Program-made: the position numbers and the translations under genes
Part shown: piece after piece, positions 7,696 through 9,780 of the stretch
How the letters are laid out: every line of letters starts with the position of its first letter
Numbering within the stretch: position 1 is the stretch's first letter
The notes under the pieces: generated by a model
Databases searched by the model: none
Told to the model about the DNA's origin: nothing
The model's input: only the letters and a program-made list of their open reading frames with translations
NCBI GenBank assembly: GCA_016219455.1
Contig: JACRMZ010000018.1
Location: 1 to 9,780, forward strand
Length of the DNA: 9,780 nucleotides
Origin: Candidatus Aenigmatarchaeota archaeon
Lineage (GTDB): Archaea; Aenigmatarchaeota; Aenigmatarchaeia; PWEA01; JACRMZ01
Direction of reading: 5' to 3'

Positions 7696-8088
7696 GTGCG
7701 GACTTTGGAAAACGACGAGCTTCAGGCAATGGCCATATTTGAAAATATTCTCAAGGCCCACGTCCGCGATTGCATACTGGATGATGAGAGCATCTACTAC
7801 ATAGCAGAAGCCGGGTCGTCTCTGGGCAAAAAGGTGATGCTGATAAAAAAACTTCAGGAGCGCGTCCAGAAGAAGATCCGCGTATTTGAGTTCAGCGATG
7901 ACAACGAGCGGTTTGTGAAGAACATGATACCAAGGGCAAAAAAAATAGAGATAATGGGAAAGCGCGCCGTGGTTACTTTGGAAGATGAAGACAAGGCGAT
8001 GACGATAGGCAAGAACGGTTCCAACATAAAGAAAATACGCTTGTTGCTTGCCAGAAACAGCCCAATTGAGGGTGTGGATATAAAATAG
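7696..8088 (+). CDS. nusA: Transcription factor NusA, archaeal short form
   Basis: A 130-aa protein made of two KH domains, the archaeal NusA form lacking the bacterial N-terminal and S1 domains. The segment TLENDELQAMAIFENILKAHVRDC (3-26) matches the archaeal N-terminus. The second KH has an intact loop, IGKNGSNIKKIRLL (104-117, GKNG at 105-108). The first KH has LGKKV (43-47) instead of the usual IGKGG, so its GXXG is degenerate. GTG 7696 is chosen: the L30e stop TAG 7684 is in frame upstream, and the only nearer in-frame start is TTG 7705, which would lose part of the conserved region. A ribosome-binding site is weak. Its cellular role in archaea is not settled; RNA binding is expected. 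Confidence 0.9.
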   Translation: MRTLENDELQAMAIFENILKAHVRDCILDDESIYYIAEAGSSLGKKVMLIKKLQERVQKKIRVFEFSDDNERFVKNMIPRAKKIEIMGKRAVVTLEDEDKAMTIGKNGSNIKKIRLLLARNSPIEGVDIK

Positions 8089-8241
8089 AGGGGCGGAAGA
8101 GTTTGTGGGGAGGTCAGATTACCCTAAAACCTAGAGGAACGAAGACTGGCGCACATGGGTCAAATAGGCTTCATTTGCGTCATGTTTCGAATCCCCCGCG
8201 GTTTAGAAACGCTTAAGAAGATTAAAGGAGGGAACATTGTC
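8089..8241 (+). other. Spacer between nusA and EF-1beta, no gene seen
   Basis: This is the longest gap in the operon (153 bases). It holds no convincing ORF. A weak hairpin GCGGTTTAGAAACGC (8198-8212) and the A+T-containing TTTAGAAACGCTTAAG could belong to a promoter or leader of the EF-1beta gene. A TTCGAATCCCCC motif (8186-8197) looks like a tRNA T-loop, but there is no partner strand. I saw no C/D or H/ACA box pair. Confidence 0.5.
8226..8232 (+). promoter_or_regulatory. Shine-Dalgarno of EF-1beta
   Basis: AGGAGGG lies nine bases before ATG 8242 and favours it over the in-frame ATG 8155, which has no such motif and would add 29 non-homologous residues. Confidence 0.75.
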
Positions 8242-8493
8242 ATGGGAAAAGTAGCAGTTTCGATAAAAGTGTCCCCTAAGGAAGGGGCAAACCTGAAGTC
8301 CATAGAAGCCGAGATAAAGAAGATAAAAAACGTTAAGGACGTTACCGAAGAGAATATAGGTTTTGGCATAAAGGTCATTAAAGTCCTTGTGGTCATAGAT
8401 GACTCTTCCGGGGGAAGCCAGGCCATAGAAGACAAGATATCCGCCGTTAAGGGCGTCGATATGATTGACGTTCTTGATACAACACTAATTTAG
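8242..8493 (+). CDS. Translation elongation factor EF-1beta
   Basis: An 83-aa protein of the archaeal aEF1B family, the guanine-nucleotide exchange factor that recharges EF-1A with GTP during elongation. It begins GKVAVSIKVSPKEG and has the GFGIKVIKVLVVIDDSSGG centre (about residues 45-63). It ends AVKGVDMIDVLDTTLI, which matches the family C-terminus (VEVVDVSLI-like). The length is slightly under the usual 88-91 aa. Start choice rests on AGGAGGG and on homology. Archaeal EF-1beta genes are often preceded by a small zinc-ribbon gene, and none is visible here. It is followed 8 bases later by ilvE, so the two are likely co-transcribed. Confidence 0.93.
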   Translation: MGKVAVSIKVSPKEGANLKSIEAEIKKIKNVKDVTEENIGFGIKVIKVLVVIDDSSGGSQAIEDKISAVKGVDMIDVLDTTLI

Positions 8494-8501
8494 GAGATTT
8501 T

Positions 8502-9422
8502 ATGCCCCTCCAAAAGACAAAGTTCATCTGGATGGATGGGGAGTGGAAGGATTGGGACAACGCCAAGGTCCATGTTTTGACGCACGCGTTGCATTACGGG
8601 ACAGGCGTCTTTGAAGGCATAAGGTGCTACGATACTGTGAAGGGACCGGCTATTTTCAGGCTCAAGGAGCACATCAGCAGATTATACAACTCGGCTAAAA
8701 TCCTCAGGATGGAGCCAAAGTGGACTGTCATGGAGTTCATGGAGGCGTGCAAAGAAGGCGTCAGGAAGAACGGGCTGAAGGCGTGCTATCTGCGTCCGGT
8801 GATATATCGCGGGTACGGCGAGATGGGAGTCAATCCATTCGGCTCTCCGGTAAGCGCGTTTATAGCTATCTGGCCGTGGGCAGCTTACCTGGGCGACGAC
8901 GGCCTCAAGAACGGGATAAAAGTCATCACTTCATCGTTCACTCGCCACTTCGTGAATTCAGTGATGACAAAGGCAAAGATAACCGGAGCGTACATTAATG
9001 CCGTTCTTGCAAAGATGGAAGCGCACGAGCAGGGGTTTGTCGAGGCGATAATGCTTGATATCAACGGCGAAGTCTGCGAGGGCACGGGGGAAAATATTTT
9101 TGTAGTAAAGGATGGGGAGATAAAGACTGTGCCGTTATCCTCATCAATCCTTGGAGGCGTTACGAGAGACACAGTCATCAGGCTTGCCAGGGACTTGGGA
9201 TATACGCTGAAGGAAGAGACGATAACCCGCGACGAGCTTTATATCGCAGACGAGGTCTTTTTCACCGGAACCGCGGCTGAGGTAACACCCGTCGTGGAAA
9301 TCGACAGGAGAAAAATAGCCGACGGGAAAGTGGGGCAGGTGACAAAAAACATCCAGAGCAAGTTCTTTGACATCGTCAACGCCGGCGACTCGCGCTACGA
9401 CAAGTGGCTGACGCACGTTTGA
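8502..9422 (+). CDS. ilvE: Branched-chain amino acid aminotransferase
   Basis: A 306-aa fold-type IV PLP enzyme that moves amino groups between Val, Leu or Ile and their 2-oxo acids, using 2-oxoglutarate/glutamate. Lys159 (in TKAKITGAY) is the Schiff-base lysine, at the same number as in E. coli IlvE. Arg60 (HISRLYNSAK), Glu193 (CEGTGENIF) and Thr257 (FTGTAAEVTPV) are the phosphate and ring contacts. LRPVIYRGYGEMG (98-110) favours IlvE over D-amino-acid aminotransferase or aminodeoxychorismate lyase, which share the fold. Length is near the family's 300-310. GGAG at 8493-8496, overlapping the EF-1beta stop, sits five bases before ATG 8502. Nothing else of branched-chain biosynthesis is visible, so it may act in degradation, salvage or synthesis. 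Confidence 0.95.
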   Translation: MPLQKTKFIWMDGEWKDWDNAKVHVLTHALHYGTGVFEGIRCYDTVKGPAIFRLKEHISRLYNSAKILRMEPKWTVMEFMEACKEGVRKNGLKACYLRPVIYRGYGEMGVNPFGSPVSAFIAIWPWAAYLGDDGLKNGIKVITSSFTRHFVNSVMTKAKITGAYINAVLAKMEAHEQGFVEAIMLDINGEVCEGTGENIFVVKDGEIKTVPLSSSILGGVTRDTVIRLARDLGYTLKEETITRDELYIADEVFFTGTAAEVTPVVEIDRRKIADGKVGQVTKNIQSKFFDIVNAGDSRYDKWLTHV

Positions 9423-9427
9423 ATTTT

Positions 9428-9780
9428 ATGAAACCAATCCGTAAACTGTTGATTATCTCACTTCTTATCGTAGCTTCTCTTTTGGGGGGGGCATATATCG
9501 ATATCATCCATACACATCGTTTAGGTGTAATAATTCCAGTAGTTATGTTGATTCTTGGTTTGATAGGCACGTTTTTGTTCATCGGGGCCTATCTGTTACA
9601 TAGTACCATCAAAAAAGATTCTGATTTGAATATAACAAAGGACGTTATAATAAATCTAATTTCTGGGATAGCTGGCGGTTTTATAGTGGTTATTTTGACA
9701 GAACTTAGGAAGCCAACTGGCAATATAATGGCAGATATTTTAAATATGATTATTGGGATAGCATTGATAGTTCTTGTTTC
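9428..9780 (+). CDS. Unrecognised membrane protein, partial at window end
   Basis: I do not recognise this protein. From ATG 9428 the frame stays open to the window edge (117 codons plus two bases), so the C-terminus is missing. It opens MKPIRKLLIISLLIVASLLGG, a basic start followed by a hydrophobic segment (about residues 6-24) that could be a signal anchor. Further probable membrane segments lie at about 33-58 (with VVMLILGLIGTFLFIGAYLL), 73-93 (ISGIAGGFIVVIL) and 103 to the end. A short charged loop (IKKDSDLNITKD) separates the second and third. It begins six bases after the ilvE stop, without a clear Shine-Dalgarno. Base composition is visibly richer in A+T than in upstream genes. The frame crosses a run of eight Gs (9484-9491), where an indel error would break it. 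Confidence 0.6.
   Translation, partial: MKPIRKLLIISLLIVASLLGGAYIDIIHTHRLGVIIPVVMLILGLIGTFLFIGAYLLHSTIKKDSDLNITKDVIINLISGIAGGFIVVILTELRKPTGNIMADILNMIIGIALIVLV

Noticed and set aside
8186..8205. tRNA gene suggested by TTCGAATCCCCC
   Set aside because: No GGGGG strand precedes the loop, no acceptor partner for GCGGTTT, and no anticodon arm on either strand. Permuted order was also considered without success.
8198..8212. Intrinsic terminator after nusA
   Set aside because: The hairpin is short with a bulge and is followed by purine-rich sequence, not an oligo-T run.
8155..8241. 29-residue extension of EF-1beta from ATG 8155
   Set aside because: No ribosome site and no family similarity, while ATG 8242 has AGGAGGG upstream and matches the family start.
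1..9780. CRISPR array, insertion sequence, toxin-antitoxin or defence genes
   Set aside because: I looked for regular repeats, terminal inverted repeats, transposase or nuclease motifs and saw none. The genes are housekeeping apart from the last partial one.

Overview
The window is archaeal. It carries the complete gene set for the large catalytic RNA polymerase subunits in archaeal order (rpoH, one fused rpoB, rpoA1 and rpoA2 split), then the ribosomal protein L30e and archaeal NusA genes that usually follow. Shine-Dalgarno motifs (GGAGG, AGGTGAT) precede most starts, genes are tightly packed, and every gene is on the + strand. The fused B subunit argues against halophiles and most methanogens, whose B subunit is split. 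The intron-rich tRNA recalls Thermoproteales or ARMAN/Micrarchaeota-type archaea. A DPANN-like lineage is my best guess, but it is not proven by the sequence.

Region by region. Positions 13-195 hold a tRNA-Lys(UUU) gene that makes sense only if three introns are removed: one in the D-loop, one in the anticodon stem and one at the canonical 37/38 site. Each has its own bulge-helix-bulge (BHB) motif. From 223 to 7415 runs the RNA polymerase operon: rpoH (79 aa), rpoB (1098 aa), rpoA1 and rpoA2 (374 aa). The rpoA1 frame is broken once, at about 5862, inside the conserved GARGS segment, where seven codons' worth of sequence is reduced to one base. From 7441 to 8088 come L30e and NusA, giving ribosome assembly and transcription-associated functions. 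After a 153-base spacer come EF-1beta (8242-8493), the nucleotide-exchange factor for EF-1A, and a branched-chain aminotransferase (8502-9422). The window ends inside an unrecognised, A+T-richer membrane protein that starts at 9428.

Functionally the block joins decoding (tRNA-Lys, L30e, EF-1beta) with transcription (RNAP core and NusA), and a metabolic gene is coupled at the end. The usual rps12-rps7-tuf continuation after nusA is absent. The main discoveries are the three-intron tRNA, whose BHB helices overlap so that splicing probably follows an order, and the precise lesion in rpoA1.
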